This document shows, piece by piece, positions 51,975 to 52,163 of a stretch of DNA of 52,163 nt (positions within the stretch are counted from its first letter, which is position 1; each line of letters starts with the position of its first letter). The stretch is from Burkholderiales bacterium (GTDB taxonomy: Bacteria; Pseudomonadota; Gammaproteobacteria; Burkholderiales; JABEVD01). The position numbers and the translations under genes were made by a program. The notes beneath the pieces are model-generated. The model searched no databases. It had not been told where the DNA came from and worked only from the letters and a program-made list of their open reading frames with translations. The DNA lies in contig JAIELG010000041.1 in the NCBI GenBank assembly GCA_019753155.1, positions 1 through 52,163 on the forward strand, written 5' to 3'.

Positions 51975-52163
51975 GCCTAGCCCGCATATTTCATGGGTGT
52001 CCGGAAATTCAGTTTTTTCAGCAGGCGGTTGATGTTCAGTCGCGTTGGCAGAGCAATTGCGTCCCTGAAGAAGCGGTTTCGTGGATTTGGTTGTGTGCGT
52101 CAAGTTGTGCAAAATGGGTGATCATGTAATTGGTTGATCCATTTGCATTGAGGCTGCTTCAGG

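Noticed and set aside
52010-52030. An IS-end-like TTTTTTCAGCAGGCGG near the window end
   Set aside because: It resembles the reverse of the IS end at 17777 over about a dozen bases, but no transposase or second end is seen, so chance is more likely.

Overview
The window looks like a chromosomal segment of a betaproteobacterium, most likely in or near the Nitrosomonadales/Gallionellaceae. The basis is gene content and order, not a database match: rplM-rpsI-argC, argB followed by a pyrimidine 5'-nucleotidase and slmA, pilT-pilU beside yggS-proC-yggT-yggU, an EPS-type MarR regulator and a WbpV/WbpL/WbpM-like trio. Core genes are GC-rich (37 of 60 bases G+C in row 2461-2520). The accessory blocks are poorer (28 of 60 in row 14401-14460 inside dndD; 21 of 60 in row 18721-18780 inside the acyltransferase gene), which suggests acquired DNA.

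Layout. 1-12381 is mostly core: OsmC and YdcF-type proteins (minus strand), ribosomal proteins L13 and S9, argC, mpl (minus), a small heat-shock protein, a tiny lipoprotein with a large secreted protein of unknown function, a proline-rich inner-membrane protein, a REC-PAS-GGDEF-EAL protein with degenerate REC and EAL sites, argB, a HAD nucleotidase and slmA. 12486-17787 is a variant Dnd DNA-phosphorothioation operon: a short DndC, a 66-residue protein, DndD, a DndE domain fused to a HerA/FtsK-type ATPase, and a three-helix membrane protein whose 3' end runs into an IS5-like remnant (about 17777-18110).

18215-45640 is a large, mosaic LPS/O-antigen locus. It holds an acyltransferase and three glycosyltransferases; then an EPS-type MarR regulator with a MntA-HepT toxin-antitoxin pair and a second, orphan MntA-like gene; then the ABC exporter Wzm/Wzt, FkbM and other methyltransferases, many glycosyltransferases, a GT11 fucosyltransferase and sugar-nucleotide epimerases. 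The WbpV/WbpL/WbpM-like trio is split by an AbrB/PIN toxin-antitoxin pair. An O-antigen ligase and LPS glycosyltransferases follow, ending in an RlmL-type RNA methyltransferase translationally coupled to them. The expected pathway is initiation on undecaprenyl phosphate by the WbpL-like enzyme using the product of WbpM and WbpV, cytoplasmic chain growth by the glycosyltransferases, export by Wzm/Wzt and ligation to lipid A-core. Gene debris inside this locus (a gmd fragment and a wrecked AbrB/PIN pair) shows repeated turnover.

46775-52163 returns to core genes: pilU and pilT (minus), yggS, proC, yggT, yggU and an outer-membrane beta-barrel protein (minus). I saw no rRNA, tRNA or CRISPR array. 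Functional calls rest on motifs and remembered family features, because no search could be run.
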